DNA from: Simmondsia chinensis | Taxonomy: Eukaryota; Streptophyta; Magnoliopsida; Caryophyllales; Simmondsiaceae | Reading direction: 5' to 3' | Assembly: GCA_018398585.1 (NCBI GenBank) | Contig: JAGTTD010000002.1 | Span: 31,426,186-31,490,185 of the forward strand | Length of the DNA stretch: 64,000 nt | Part shown: piece after piece, positions 53,231 through 64,000 of the stretch | How the letters are laid out: each line of letters opens with the position of its first letter | Numbering within the stretch: position 1 is the first letter of the stretch | Notes under the pieces: model-generated | Seen by the model: only the letters and a program-made list of their open reading frames with translations | What the model was told of the DNA's origin: nothing | The model's database searches: none | Translations under genes and position numbers: made by a program

Positions 53231-55165
53231 CCTTCCACTACACCAAAGCTCTCATGTACTTAGTGTGATAATAACCTGGTTGAAGATATATCTAATACAT
53301 CATCTACACTATAAGTTGTATCAAGCTATTGAGACACAGTATCTCATACTGTCAATCTATCCAGCACAATCTATCTGTTGTACTTTTAGAACACTTTCTA
53401 AAATCTCTTACATAACAAACTTTTTGATATATGGATGAGACTCGTCATATGAATTTCACCATATTCAATAACACATTATTGATCATTTCTACAACTCTTT
53501 GTAATAAGGAAAACTAAGAATTCTCCTGAAATCAATACTTCGATCTAATCAAAGTGACTTGATATAATTACCTAATTGATCACAACTTTAGTCTTTAATT
53601 CTTTGACATTTTCAAAGGATTCAAGACTTTAGTTTTCATAGATATATCCATATATCAACTACTTGAGTAGTTATTCACATACATTTTATGAAATAGTATC
53701 TGCTTCTGCTCACTTTTAGCAGTCTGTAAACATTTTATGAACAAGTTCTAGCAACTTAGTGGCTCTATTGAGTTTACACTTAAAAGCTCTTTCAGTTACC
53801 ATTAAATCGAACATGATTTACATATCAGTTATCATTTTAGTATTTAATGATCCCATAAGACATATCAAACCAATTTTTGAATCATGCTAGATTAATGTGG
53901 CCTAAAATTAAGTACGACTTAAAAGCTATAAGGCTTCCAGAAATTCTTCTTTTATATGGTTATAGAACCTAGCTTGTATTAGACTAATAAATCGCTATTA
54001 ACATGGCTTTGATTAAAATAAGTCAATTACCTACTAATGTACCTTTTAAATAAACTTTTTATTTATATAACTATCAGTCTATTTTTCTGAAAAGTAACTG
54101 AAAAACTATTTGAAATACAAATAGTGAGTGGAAATCAAATTTCTAAAGTACATAAAAGATAGTTTCAAGGTAGAGATTCCATCCTCTTGATTACTTTTTA
54201 AGTACTAAGTCCAAAGTAACAATGTAATCGAAGTTCTCTAATCTTATTCTAGGTTCAGTTACACGTTCTCATTCAAGTAAGGGAGCCTCAGGGTTACCTG
54301 TTTTAGCTCAAAGTTTATTAAGATAACTTGTTCTAATGGAACCCCTTCAGATGCAACCTATATTAAAGCCTCAAGGTGACATCCCCTCAAGTTCAAGGAA
54401 GAAAAGAATCACAGCACCACTGCTAGTAACTTCAGAGGCTTCAACTATAAGTTATACTCCTAAAATTTTGTCATAGAAAAACTTGCTAAAAGCATGATAG
54501 AAACTTAACTATGCAACCATATATCTCTTTAGAAAAATTGTTTATGAACGTTACGAAGTATCCCCCGTCCTTTCCTATTAATAGAAAACCCCTTCAAATA
54601 CTAAAGTACTTTACTCTCTCACATTAAAAGGTTAAAATAGTCTAAAAACTTGAATTTTTAGTTAACTTAGCAGATTGTAATATAGTAATGAATTCTAAAA
54701 AAGTGAGGGGTAGAGTATAGACTTTTTATGAGAGGAATTCTCTTTTTTGAACTAAAAACAAGAAGTTTTTTCTGTAATTTATTCATGACTTTAAACTCTT
54801 TTTTTGGGGTCAATTAATAGCCGTTGCGTTTTCTTTTTCTGGACATGATGTAATGTGAAGCCAAACTTTTGGTCAATATTTTGAAATGTGACGGTTTTGA
54901 CTCGGCTGAAAGGAAATCAAGAGTATCATGAGCTAAATACCGTCTTTCTTTACCGAAGAGATATTGCGCCACGTCACAAGTATATGCTTATTTTGTCCCT
55001 AAGCTCATTGCTACAATTAAGTTGGGAAGCTCAAAGTATCTTAATACTGGTCCTAAAACTATTTATCTTGTAATTTTAATAAGAACAATCATTTAGTGAG
55101 TCATTGTATTTAAATTATTCTAATATTATTTCTAAGTGACTTATAAGAAAGTTAAAAAAAATTAA
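53231..55165. other. AT-rich non-coding stretch, nothing recognised
   Basis: No frame of note and no recognisable repeat motif. Composition is even, with many short A/T runs; it may be an old LTR or spacer. Confidence 0.45.
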
Positions 55166-56535
55166 GGCTAATCATATTGATACTAAGCTTTCTAAGATGA
55201 TGAATCAAGAGGAAAAGAGATCAAAGTTGAAAAGAATATTCATCCAAATTGAAGAGAACGTGATCCGAGTCCAAGGGCCTTAAAGTTATTTATTTTTATT
55301 TTCTAGGACTTAGGATCGGGATATATCAATTGAGTCAAAATCTCAATATTGTTATGTGATGCTCTAACAAAAATATTTTTGAAATATTTTTGAAATTTGA
55401 TTTTCAAATTTTATTTCAAAAATATTCAAGTCAAAATTTTGGCCAATTCAGTTTGTCAATGAAAATATTTTTCAAGATTGGTATTTCAAAAAACATGATC
55501 AAATCAAATAAGATAAAATTTAAATGGGTGATTATTTAGCTTGATTCAATCAATCATCTATTAATGATCAAAGCAAACTAGGAAATTAACTCAAAATTAA
55601 GCTAATATAGAAATTAATCAATTTACTTAGCTAATTTGGTAATTAACCTATCAATCAAGCTAATTGATTAAGAATGTTCAAATCCACTCAGGCATGCTGA
55701 GTGTCGACACAAAGAAGGGATGTATCGACACACAGACTTACAGTAGCCATCCGGAGATACTGTGTGTCGACACACCACTCTTGTGTGTCGACACACAGAA
55801 CATAAAAAGCTCCAAATGTCTACTTTTGACTTGATTTTTTTCCTACTCTTTTTTCCAACTTTTTGAACATCCCCTAGACTCTCATTTTCCTATAAATAGG
55901 GCTTGGATGCTTTGGTTCAAATCATCCAACACTCTCTAAGCCTTCTTTAATAAAAAGGCTCTTACTTTCTTGTGATTCAGCAGTTTGATTTTAAGTTTTG
56001 TTTAAAGTTTTATTTGAGCATCATTAGTTTTTTTTATTGTTGATCATTGAGCTTGATTGGCATATCCTTAGCTTTGGCTAACTTTGATCTATTGTCAATT
56101 CACTCTTGAAAGAGTGAAGAAGTCTCATTGCTTTAATTCTTCCATTGCTTTACTTCAATTATTTATTGTAAAGGTTGGATCCTAAGCCTATAGTTACGAA
56201 AGAATCGTTTGTAAAGGTTGGGTCTTGAGCCTATGTACAAAAAGACCAATTGTAAAGATTGGATCCTAAGCCTGTTTTTAAAAAGGATCATCAAGTTTAG
56301 TTAAAAGCTCAAGTGACAAAAAGTAGTCATTTAAGAAGTGGACTAGCTTCCGGTTTGGAAGTGAATCACTATAAAAATCTTTGTGCATCATTTTATTCTT
56401 ACCATTATGTTTTTCATTTCATATTCATTGTCTAACTTTTAATTTAGTTTTTGGTTTATAAAGTTAAAATTTTCATTTATCACAAAAGAACCCAATTGAC
56501 CCCCCTCTTAGGTTGCTCTTTGGGCCTTGACGTAA
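55166..56535 (+). mobile_element. SIRE-like copia solo LTR (edges approximate)
   Basis: Landmarks of plant SIRE/Maximus LTRs: TATA box CCTATAAATAGG at 55891-55900, three copies of a TGTAAAGRTTGGATCCTAA-type unit (about 56167-56280), GTGGACTAGCTTCCGGTTT, ACTATAAAAATCTTTG and a terminal GACCCCCCTCTTAGGTTGC. No Gag or Pol flanks it. It also carries TGTGTGTCGACACACA palindromes at 55762-55797 upstream of the TATA box, as in copia 1. TSD not identified. Confidence 0.6.
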
Positions 56536-56581
56536 AAAGATTACATTAGATACAAAAAGAAATGCATAATATTTACTATGT

Positions 56582-56961
56582 AGGGTTATTTATACAAAAG
56601 GTCCCTATACTTTGCCCATTGTGTCAATTTATCCTTGTACTTCTAATTGTTTCAATTTAGTCCCTCTACTATTTAGATTGTGTCAATTTGGTCCCTAGAG
56701 TAAAATTTATGTTAAGTTATTGATGAAATTTTTAATGATTCGACTATAGGTTGGATTAAATTGAGTCAATGGGTAAATTTGTAATGGATTACTTATATTT
56801 AACATGATTGTACCATAAAAATTGCATCATTAACTTAACTTGAATATAATAATTGGACTAAATTAACGCAATTTAAATAGTAGAGGGACGACATTGATAA
56901 GTATAACGACTAAATTGATACAAGGAGCAAAATACAAGAAACCATTGGTGCAAATAACCCT
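56582..56961. mobile_element. MITE with AGGGTTATTT termini and 7-bp TSD
   Basis: Left AGGGTTATTTATAC and right GTGCAAATAACCCT are inverted ends. ACTATGT flanks exactly on both sides (56575-56581 and 56962-56968). The interior carries TTTAGTCCCT/AGGGACTAAA-type words shared with the element at 34121 and with 8280-8400. 380 bp, no coding. Confidence 0.75.
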
Positions 56962-57382
56962 ACTATGTATAAGAAGAATGATATATTTTGGAAAAAGAAG
57001 GTAACATCTCTTATAAACATCACAAAATATCATTTTATTCATTATAGATAATCAAAGTGATGATAAAACAACCGATAGAGGATGTGGTGAATGATGTGGC
57101 ACTGGAAAGATGAAGTGCTAGATGATGCGGCTAGTGATGATGTGTTTAATGTCATTCTTGTTCTTTTTCTAAAACATATTACTCTTTATGTGTATATAGT
57201 AATGAACATTGTATTTTTTCTTATTTCTTTCATCTAGATGTCCTAGTAAGATGTGTTCGTTATGTGTATTGTAAGGTATATCTATGATAAATATAGTAGC
57301 TTTCTATACATTAATGAGTTTTTTTTTTTTTTAAAGAAAAGGTCAATATGCATTAGTGAGAAAATAATTATAACTTTAGAAC

Positions 57383-57814
57383 TGTTGTAAGTATTGGATA
57401 TTTTTTGGGTATAATTTTTAGAGTTGAGTTTGAATATTATTAAATATCATAAAAAATTAAAAATTATATAAAATACTTATTTATGTGTATATATATATAA
57501 TATATATATAAATGGCTATTATGACACTTGTCACAACCTAAGTCATCTAATTGATGACTCACCCCTTCCCACCCCCTTGTATGTATATTACACACATACA
57601 CATACAGGAACACGACAACAAAAAGGAAAAGAAAGAAAAGAAAAGGAAAAGAGAAAGAAAGGAAGAAAAAAAAAACAACGAGAAAAGAGATGAAAAATTT
57701 TAATAAAATAGTCTCGTTCTGATATAAAATACTTGCTATTTTTCTTCAAGTATATTTGGGTTTGTATTTTTATTGTCGTCCTATATAGTATAATATCTCT
57801 ATAATTTTATAATA
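57383..57814 (+). repeat. 5' LTR of copia 2
   Basis: Direct repeat of 62627-63087, with a (TA)n tract at about 57490-57510 that is shorter than in the 3' copy, and a purine-rich GAAAAGAAAGAAAAG stretch. Confidence 0.9.
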
Positions 57815-57831
57815 CGTTATTAGCACGAGTC
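57815..57831 (+). promoter_or_regulatory. Primer-binding site region of copia 2
   Basis: CGTTATTAGCACGAGTC follows the LTR directly. Many plant copia elements have TTATCAGCACGA here, so this is the expected primer site with one change. Confidence 0.6.
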
Positions 57832-57884
57832 TCTTTAGCCAGCTAAGGATCGTTATATACTCAAGGTAAATTTTTCTTCTCTAA

Positions 57885-58640
57885 TCTTTGTGATTTATCA
57901 TCTTATTAATCTTGAGTTTACTGTTCTTGATATATCTGATAAAAATTATTTGCCTTGGACCCTTGGTGTTGAGATCCATCCTGATACTGTGAATCTCGGA
58001 CAATTAAAAAGGGTAAATGACGCATCCCAGCAGGATCACGCAAAAGCAATAAGATCTCTCAGGTATCATATCCCTTAAGGATTGAAAGCTGAGTATATTA
58101 GTATAAAGGGCCCGTATGTCCTTTGGTTGAATTTAAAGGAGAGGTTTGATCATCAAATTTCTATGATCCCCCTAAAGCTCACTATAAATGAATTCACCTG
58201 CGATTGCAGAATTTTAAAACTGTAAGCGAGTACAACTCTGCAGTATTTAGTATTACCTTCCATTAGAAATTATGCGGAGAAAATATTACTGAGGAAGATA
58301 TGTTAGAGAAAATGTTCTCTACTTTTCATATCTCGAATACACTCCTGCAGAACGAGGATTTAAAAAATACTCAGAGTTGATATCATGTCTTCTCGTTCTT
58401 GAACAAATTTGTGAATTGCTGATGAAAGTTCATCAGTCACGACCAACTGAGTCCGAACCACTTCCTGAAGTGAATGCTTTGACATACGACGATCATGGAC
58501 TTGGTCGAGGTCGTAAAAGTGGTCGTAGTCGTGGACATGGTCAAGACCATGGACGAGGTTATAGTCGCGGTCATAATAACTAGCACTTTGGTACCCCGAA
58601 TGGACCAAAATTTAAAAAGTCCACTAATGACGAGGAGATG
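57885..58640 (+). pseudogene. Copia 2 Gag, broken and shortened
   Basis: LEFTVLDISDKNYLPWTLGV and ASQQDHAKAIRSLRYHI mark the Gag N-terminus. At 58377-58583 the frame gives the Gly/Arg/His-rich tail (GLGRGRKSGRSRGHGQDHGR). The CCHC knuckle expected after this tail is missing, and the sequence runs into non-coding DNA. Confidence 0.8.
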
Positions 58641-58814
58641 AAGGAAAGGAAAAACTTTAGTTTTTCGTATTTTTTTACTTTTCATAGTCATAGCTGGTTA
58701 AACTTCCTACGTTTTATTACTTGTTCATTAATATGGTTGGCTATGCCGCCTATTTATTATCAGTTATTCATATTAATTTATTTCTTAGCCAATCTATTTG
58801 ATACTTAATTAAAG

Positions 58815-59040
58815 GCTCCAGAAGAGCACATATCATATTTCCTGAATAAACAATAATTTTCATAAGTATGGCTATCTATTTAATTTGGAGATACCTATTG
58901 AGATAGTTAACCAGAAGTTAACAAACCCAAAAAACTTTTATTTTATGACATGACTATTTGAGTCATCCAAGTATAAATATGGTTAAGAGAATCATTGAAA
59001 TTCTCGCACCCATTAAAGAACTAGAAGATTCTTATATCAG
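58815..59040 (+). pseudogene. Extra, older copy of the copia pre-integrase segment
   Basis: GAAGAGCACATATCATATTT (58826) and the frame TFILWHDYLSHPSINMVKRI (about 58940-59000) repeat, in decayed form, GAAGAGCACATGTTATGTTC (59070) and the WHDRLGHPGVTMMRK frame (59370-59420). The segment upstream of the integrase is therefore present twice. Confidence 0.6.
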
Positions 59041-59081
59041 GTGTTTCAAATTTAGTTGAAGGCTTCAGAAGAGCACATGTT

Positions 59082-60170
59082 ATGTTCCCTAAAGGGACAA
59101 AATTAAACATAAGCGATGCTATATTTTCCAGTAGATCACAGAGAAACTTGATCAGTTTTCGAGATATTCGTCGCAATGGTTATCATATTGAGACAATAAA
59201 TGAGGGCAATAAAGAATATCTTTATATTACATCGCTTACTTCAGGAAGAAAGAAAATAGTAGAAAAATTGTCAGCACTTTCTTCTGGGTTATATTATACT
59301 TACATAAACCCGATTGAATCAAACACAGTGGTTAACCAGAAGTTAACTGATGACAAAATGTTCACCCTATGGCATGACCGTCTAGGCCATCCAGGTGTAA
59401 CAATGATGAGAAAAATTATTGAAAGCTCTCATGGGCATTCATTAAAGAGCCTAAAGATTCTTTCTCCTGATGAGATTTCATGTGCTGCCTGTACTCAAGG
59501 CAAAATGATTACTAGGCCATCCCTAACTAAAATTGGAATTGAATCTCCTAACTTTCTGGAAAGAATACAAGGAGATATATGTGGGCCCATTATTCCATCA
59601 TGTGGACCATTTCGATATTTTATGGTGTTGATAGAGGCCTCAACACGTTGGTCACATGTTTTCCTACTATCTACTCGCAACGTGGCATTTGCGAGACTCC
59701 TTGCACAAATAATCTGATTACGGGCTCAATTTCCTGATTACGCGATCCAGAAGATTCGTCTTAATAACGCAGGGGAATTTACATTCCAAGCTTTTGATGA
59801 CTATTGTATGTCAATTGGGATTACTTTTGAGCACCCTATGGCTCACCAGTATATACAAAATGGTCTTGCAGAATCTCTGATTAAACGTCTGCAACTAATT
59901 GCTAGACCATTGCTCATGAAACAAAGCTGCCTAGTTCTGCATGGGGACACGCTATATTGTATGCTGTAGCACTTATTCGTTCTAACCTAGCTGCTTATCA
60001 TAAATATTCCCATTGCAACTTGTTTCTGGTCAAGAACCAGATATATCCCATCTACGAATTTTTGGTTATGTGGTGTATGTTCCAAGTGCTCCACCCCAGC
60101 TCACAAAGATGGGTCCCCAAAGGAGACTGTGAATTTATGTTGGGTTTGAATCCCTGTCAATTATAGAATA
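59082..60170 (+). pseudogene. Copia 2 integrase, broken
   Basis: The 211-codon frame at 59082-59717 includes the pre-integrase finger (WHDRLGHPGVTMMRKIIE, ISCAACTQGK) and ERIQGDICGPIIPSCGPFRY (first Asp). It stops before RAQFPDYAIQKI and RLNNAGEFTFQAF, where the second catalytic Asp is Asn (family RLDNAGEF). QNGLAESLIKRLQLIARPLL holds the Glu. Confidence 0.85.
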
Positions 60171-60180
60171 TCTTGAATAA

Positions 60181-60964
60181 TTGACTGGAGATATTTTTAC
60201 TGCACGGTTTGCAGATTGTAAATTTGATGAAATGATGTTCCCAAAATTATGGGGCAAAAAATTAAAGATGGAAAAGCGTGAAATTGTGTGGAATACATCA
60301 TCTATATCACATTTTGATCCACGTACGAATCAATGTGAAATGGAAGTCCAGAAGATTATCCATTTACAAAATATTGCGAATCAATTACCAGATGCATTTG
60401 TTGATACGAAAAGAGTGACCAAGTCACATGTCCCAACTATGAATGCCCCCGTTCGAATTGATATTCCAAACGAATAGTCTTCTAATATATTGGATAATAC
60501 ATCTACTGCATGCCAGAAGCGTGGTAGACCTGTTGATTCTAAAGAAAAGAATCCAAGAAAGAAAAGAGAGCAACATAAACAAGTTAGCTCCTTTATCAAA
60601 ACTCCTAAAGAGAAAACCCCCTAAAGTGGTACAAATGCAAATCCAAGAAAAAGAAACTAAGGGCAAAATGGCTCCTCGAGGGTATCAAATATTTGAGAAT
60701 TGTGAAAACGATGAAAATGTCGAGAATGAAGAAATCTCGATAAACTATGCTATTGATGGCATACAGTGGAATCGAAATGAAATAATTCTCGATCAAGTGT
60801 TCTCATATAATGTGGCTGTTAATTTGACCACAGAAGGTGAAGATCTTAAACCTAAATCTCTTCAAGAATGTCAAAGAAGAGATGACTGGCCAAAATGGAA
60901 AGAAGAAATACGGGTGGAGTTAAACTCACTCACTAAACGTGCAGTTTTTGGACCTATAGTCTAA
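60181..60964 (+). pseudogene. Copia 2 integrase-RT linker and RT N-terminus
   Basis: Two frames (60181-60477, 60443-60964) cover FTARFADCKFDEMMFPKLWG, the Lys/Pro-rich spacer (KRGRPVDSKEKNPRKK-type) and the start of RT (SLQECQRRDDWPKWKEEIRV). Frameshift near 60450 and a stop at 60962. Confidence 0.8.
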
Positions 60965-62101
60965 ACGCCTGAAAACACGAAACCCGTAGGCTACAAATGG
61001 GTTTTTGTGCAAAAAAGAAATGAAAAGAATGAAGTCGTAAGATATAAAGCATGACTTGTAGCTCAAGGCTTCTCACAAAGGCCAGGAATTAATTATGAAG
61101 AGACATATTCACATGTAATGGACGCAATTACATTCAAATTTTTAATAAACCTAGCAGTCTCTGAAAGACTCCACATGCGTCTTATGGACATGGTAATGGC
61201 TTATCTGTATGGATCACTTGATAATGATATCTATATGAAAGTCCCCGAAGGGATACAAATGCTAGATGCATATAGCTCAAAACCTCGAGAGCTATGTTCA
61301 ATCAAATTGCAAAGATCTTTATATGGATTGAAACAATCAGGGCGAATATCGTACAATCGTCTAAGTACATACCTTCTGGAAGAAGGATATGTGAACAATC
61401 CCGTTAACCCATGTGTTTTTGTTAAAAAATTAAATTTTGGATTTGCTATTATAGCAGTCTATGTTGATGATTTACACATCATAGGAACATCTGAAGCGAT
61501 TAAACAAGTTGTTGCATATCTAAATAAGGAGTTTGAAATGAAAGATCTCGGAAAGACAAAATATTGTCTTGGCATGCAAATAGAGCATTTATCTGGTGAA
61601 ATTTTAGTCCATCAATCTACTTATACAGAAAAAGTGCCTAAACATCTTTATATGGACAAGGCACATCTGTTGAGCACCCCGATGGTCGTCCGATCACTTG
61701 ATGTGAATAAGGATCCGTTTCGACCTCGAGGGGATGATGAAGAAATTCTTGGCCCTGAATTGCCATATCTAAGTGCAATAGGTGCACTGATGTATCTTTC
61801 TAACTATACAAGGCCAGATATAGCCTTTTCGGTTAATTTATTAGCAAGATATAGCTCAACGCCTACCCGGAGACATTGGAATGGAATTAAACACATATTG
61901 CGATATCTCCGTGGTACATCTAATATGAGATTATACTATCAGAGACAATCAAATCTGAGAGTGGTTGGATATGCAGATGCAGGATATTTGTCTGATGCAC
62001 ATAGAGGCCATTCACAGACAGGATACTTAATTACGATATATCTTGGCGATCTACCCAGCAAACAACAACAACAACTTCTTCAAATTATGCCGCGATACTA
62101 G
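60965..62101 (+). pseudogene. Copia 2 reverse transcriptase, nearly intact
   Basis: A 327-codon frame (61118-62101) follows a short interrupted part (GYKWVFVQKRNEKNEVVRYK, QGFSQRPGINYEETYSHVMD). It shows RLMDMVMAYLYGSLDNDIYM (first Asp, in D-V/M-x-x-A-Y/F-L), SLYGLKQSGR, IIAVYVDDLHIIGT (intact YVDD at 61460-61471), MKDLGKTKYCLGMQIEHL and YLSAIGALMYLSNYTRPDIA. Into RNase H: VGYADAGYLSDAHRGHSQTG. Frame lost near 62095. Confidence 0.9.
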
Positions 62102-62451
62102 CACTTCATGAAGCCAGTAGAGAATATTTATGGTTGAAATCCCTTATTCAACATGTTCAAGAAGAATGCAGTCTTCCGGCGATCAAAGGGAGTCCAATGA
62201 TTCTATATGAAGATAATGCTGCATGTATTGCTCAGATCAAAGATGGATACATTAAAGGTGACAGAACTAAGCATATCTCACCGAAGTTCTTCTTGACACA
62301 CGAGCTACAGAAGATGGGTGAAATAGATGTTCAACAAGTTCGCTCAAGTGAGAACGTGGCATATTTGATCATGAAAGCATTGCCAATATCAACTTTTGAT
62401 AAATTAGTTCATAAGATTGGTATGCGTCGAGTCAGAAACGCCCCTTACTAA
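62102..62451 (+). pseudogene. Copia 2 RNase H C-terminal part
   Basis: Frame EDNAACIAQIKDGYIKGDRT, HISPKFFLTHELQKMGEIDV and SSENVAYLIMKALP is the standard end of copia RNase H. The start was lost to a small frameshift just upstream. Confidence 0.85.
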
Positions 62452-62626
62452 TATGTTCACATGAGGGGAGTTAAATATGAACTGTATTCTTTTTCCCTTC
62501 GCTATGATTTTTCCCACTGGGTTTTCCCTATGTAGGTTTTTAACGAGGCAGGCGTATCTAACTTGGACACTATACATTTTCATGAGTGCTATGTCCCGTT
62601 ATAACGGAAATTAACCAAAGGGGGAG

Positions 62627-62728
62627 TGTTGTAAGTATTTGATATTTTTCGGGTATAATTTTTAGAGTCGAGTTTGGATATTATTAAATATCATAGAAAA
62701 TTAGAAATTATGTAAAATACCTATTTAC

Positions 62729-62771
<43 letters not shown>

Positions 62772-63087
62772 TATATAAATGGGTATTGTGACACTTGTCA
62801 CAACCTAAGTCATCTAATTGATGACTCACCCCTCCCCACCCCCTTGTATATATATTACACATATACACATACAGGAACACAATAACAAAAAGGAAAAGAA
62901 AGAAAAGAAAAGGAAAAGAGAAAGAAAAGGAAGGAAAAAAAAAAAAAAACAACGAGAAGAGAGAGGAAAAATTTTAATAAAATAATCTCATTCTAATACA
63001 AAATACTTGCTATTTTTCTTGAAGCATATTTGGGTTTGTCTTTTATTATTGTTCTATAGAGTATAATATCTCTATATTTTTATAACA
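62627..63087 (+). repeat. 3' LTR of copia 2
   Basis: Matches 57383-57814. It has an expanded (TA)n microsatellite at about 62731-62775. It is preceded by polypurine tract CCAAAGGGGGAG (62615-62626). Confidence 0.9.
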
Positions 63088-64000
63088 AGAAAATATTTCT
63101 TAGAATTTGTTATAGTTGTAATTATCTCATCTTGCTTTGTTTAATGGTGATTTTAGTTGCAAACACAAAATTCGAATAAAGCAACAATTGCACCACAAAA
63201 TAAATTTCTTTGTATTTCTTCAAAAAATATAGGTACAATCTTTGTATGCGTATATCAATTACAAATATACGACAAGTCCTTTGATTCGATCTCTTTAAGC
63301 TATGCATCATTGAACATTGATGATGGATTTCACTTATTGACAAGGGCATAAGGCTTGATCTCAATCAAGAGTTTTCTTCTTCAAGGTATGAAAGAGGGCA
63401 CGTGACTTAATTCTCTGACTGGAGGGGTGATTTGTGTCTGGAACCTTGAATTAGGACACGAGGCTTGATCTCAATCAAGAGATTTCTTCTTCAATATAGA
63501 GGACCCAGGGCTAGATCTCTAACATGAAGAAAAAAATTTTGGTTTCTTCAAATTTTGATTGAGAGAATTTAAGAATTTTAAAGTCTTCTATTTTCTCTCT
63601 TGATTTTGGATCCCTTCAAATGAAGGGAAAATGCACTATTTGTAGAGAAAATCATCCCAAAACAATAGTTACTTCCCAAATTTTTTTATTTTATTATTAT
63701 TAATTTTCTCGAGGTATAAATTAGATCTAGTAAATTTAATTTAATTTATTGATGCAATTAAAATTTATAAACAAGAAATTCAAATAAATTGAAAATTGCA
63801 CCACAAAACATATATATGTATATGTGTGTGTGTGTGTGTGTGTGTTTCTTCAGAAAAATATGGATACAATATATGTGTACGTATATCAATTGCAAATATA
63901 AGACAAGTCATTTTGATTCGATCTCCTTAAGCTTTGCACCGTTGAACAGTGACGATGGATTTGACTTCTTGATGAGGGCACGAGGCTTGATCTCAATAAA
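63088..64000. repeat. Direct repeat with ~608-bp offset
   Basis: Words at 63160-63360 (ATTGCACCACAAAA, TATATCAATTACAAATATA, TTTGATTCGATCTC, GATGATGGATTTCACTT, AAGGCTTGATCTCAAT) recur in order at 63765-64000 with substitutions and an added (TG)n microsatellite at 63827-63844. GGCTTGATCTCAATCAAGAG also recurs locally at 63352 and 63463. No coding. The second unit runs off the window. Confidence 0.65.

Larger units (their letters stand above)
57383..63087 (+). mobile_element. Ty1/copia retrotransposon 2, full length, decayed
   Basis: A 5,705-bp element. LTRs 57383-57814 and 62627-63087 start TGTTGTAAGTATT and end ATAACA (ATAATA in the 5' copy). Flanks AGAAC and AGAAA give an imperfect 5-bp TSD. 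PBS-like CGTTATTAGCACGAG follows the 5' LTR and CCAAAGGGGGAG precedes the 3' LTR. Gag, integrase, RT and RNase H are in copia order. RT keeps YVDD; gag and integrase are broken. Confidence 0.9.

Noticed and set aside
58377..58583. Gly/Arg-rich RNA-binding protein
   Set aside because: It is the basic tail of the copia 2 Gag, in the expected position downstream of the Gag core.
62725..62952. Phe-rich and Tyr/Ile-rich frame
   Set aside because: Translation of the (TA)n and GAAAAG tracts in the copia 2 3' LTR.

Overview
The window comes from a flowering-plant nuclear genome with heavy repeat content. The evidence is one intron-rich plant gene, CPR5, embedded among LTR retrotransposons with tRNA-iMet-type primer sites, L1-type and RTE-type LINEs, hAT-like and Mutator-like MITEs, solo LTRs and degenerate tandem repeats. 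I cannot name the species. Nothing here is bacterial.

Layout. 1-2640: decayed plus-strand L1-type LINE. 3396-7559: minus-strand RTE-type LINE (copy 1) with a (TTG)n tail and a target-site duplication (TSD). 7649-8199: non-autonomous hAT-like element with an 8-bp TSD. 9775-27548: the only recognisable host gene, CPR5, on the minus strand. It is reconstructed from five exons (27548-27228, 13652-13596, 12641-12606, 12492-11776, 10305-9775) that join in phase to 553 codons. Its 13.6-kb first intron holds a short LINE-derived retroposon (15358-16049), a gag-only LTR element (17188-20636) and RTE copy 2 (about 21603-25690). Intron 4 holds a MITE.

28218-33950: minus-strand Ty3/gypsy chromovirus with LTRs, primer site, polypurine tract and TSD ATTTG. 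34121-34543: MITE with a 10-bp TSD. 34790-42260: a degenerate tandem-repeat tract split by a hAT-like element (35169-35591) and a complete Ty1/copia element (35847-41783, TSD GAATT). The reverse transcriptase of that copia carries a 54-bp insert that reads as plastid 16S rDNA. 42297-46560: minus-strand L1 LINE. About 47000-53230: 3' part of a large Tat-like gypsy element whose presumed LTR has ~58-bp tandem repeats split by a 1.14-kb Mutator-like element, which itself contains a SINE; its 3' UTR is split by a solo LTR (50991-52462). About 55166-56535: SIRE-like solo LTR. 56582-56961: MITE. 57383-63087: second copia element. 63088-64000: direct repeats.

Most coding potential belongs to decayed transposons that do not act together as a pathway. 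CPR5, a plant-specific membrane nucleoporin and immunity regulator, is the functional gene. The observations most worth a second look are the plastid 16S fragment inside the copia RT, arrays of the palindrome TGTGTCGACACA shared by two LTR families, a SINE sharing its 3' module with the local RTE LINEs, and the transposon-swollen CPR5 intron with a 36-nt micro-exon.
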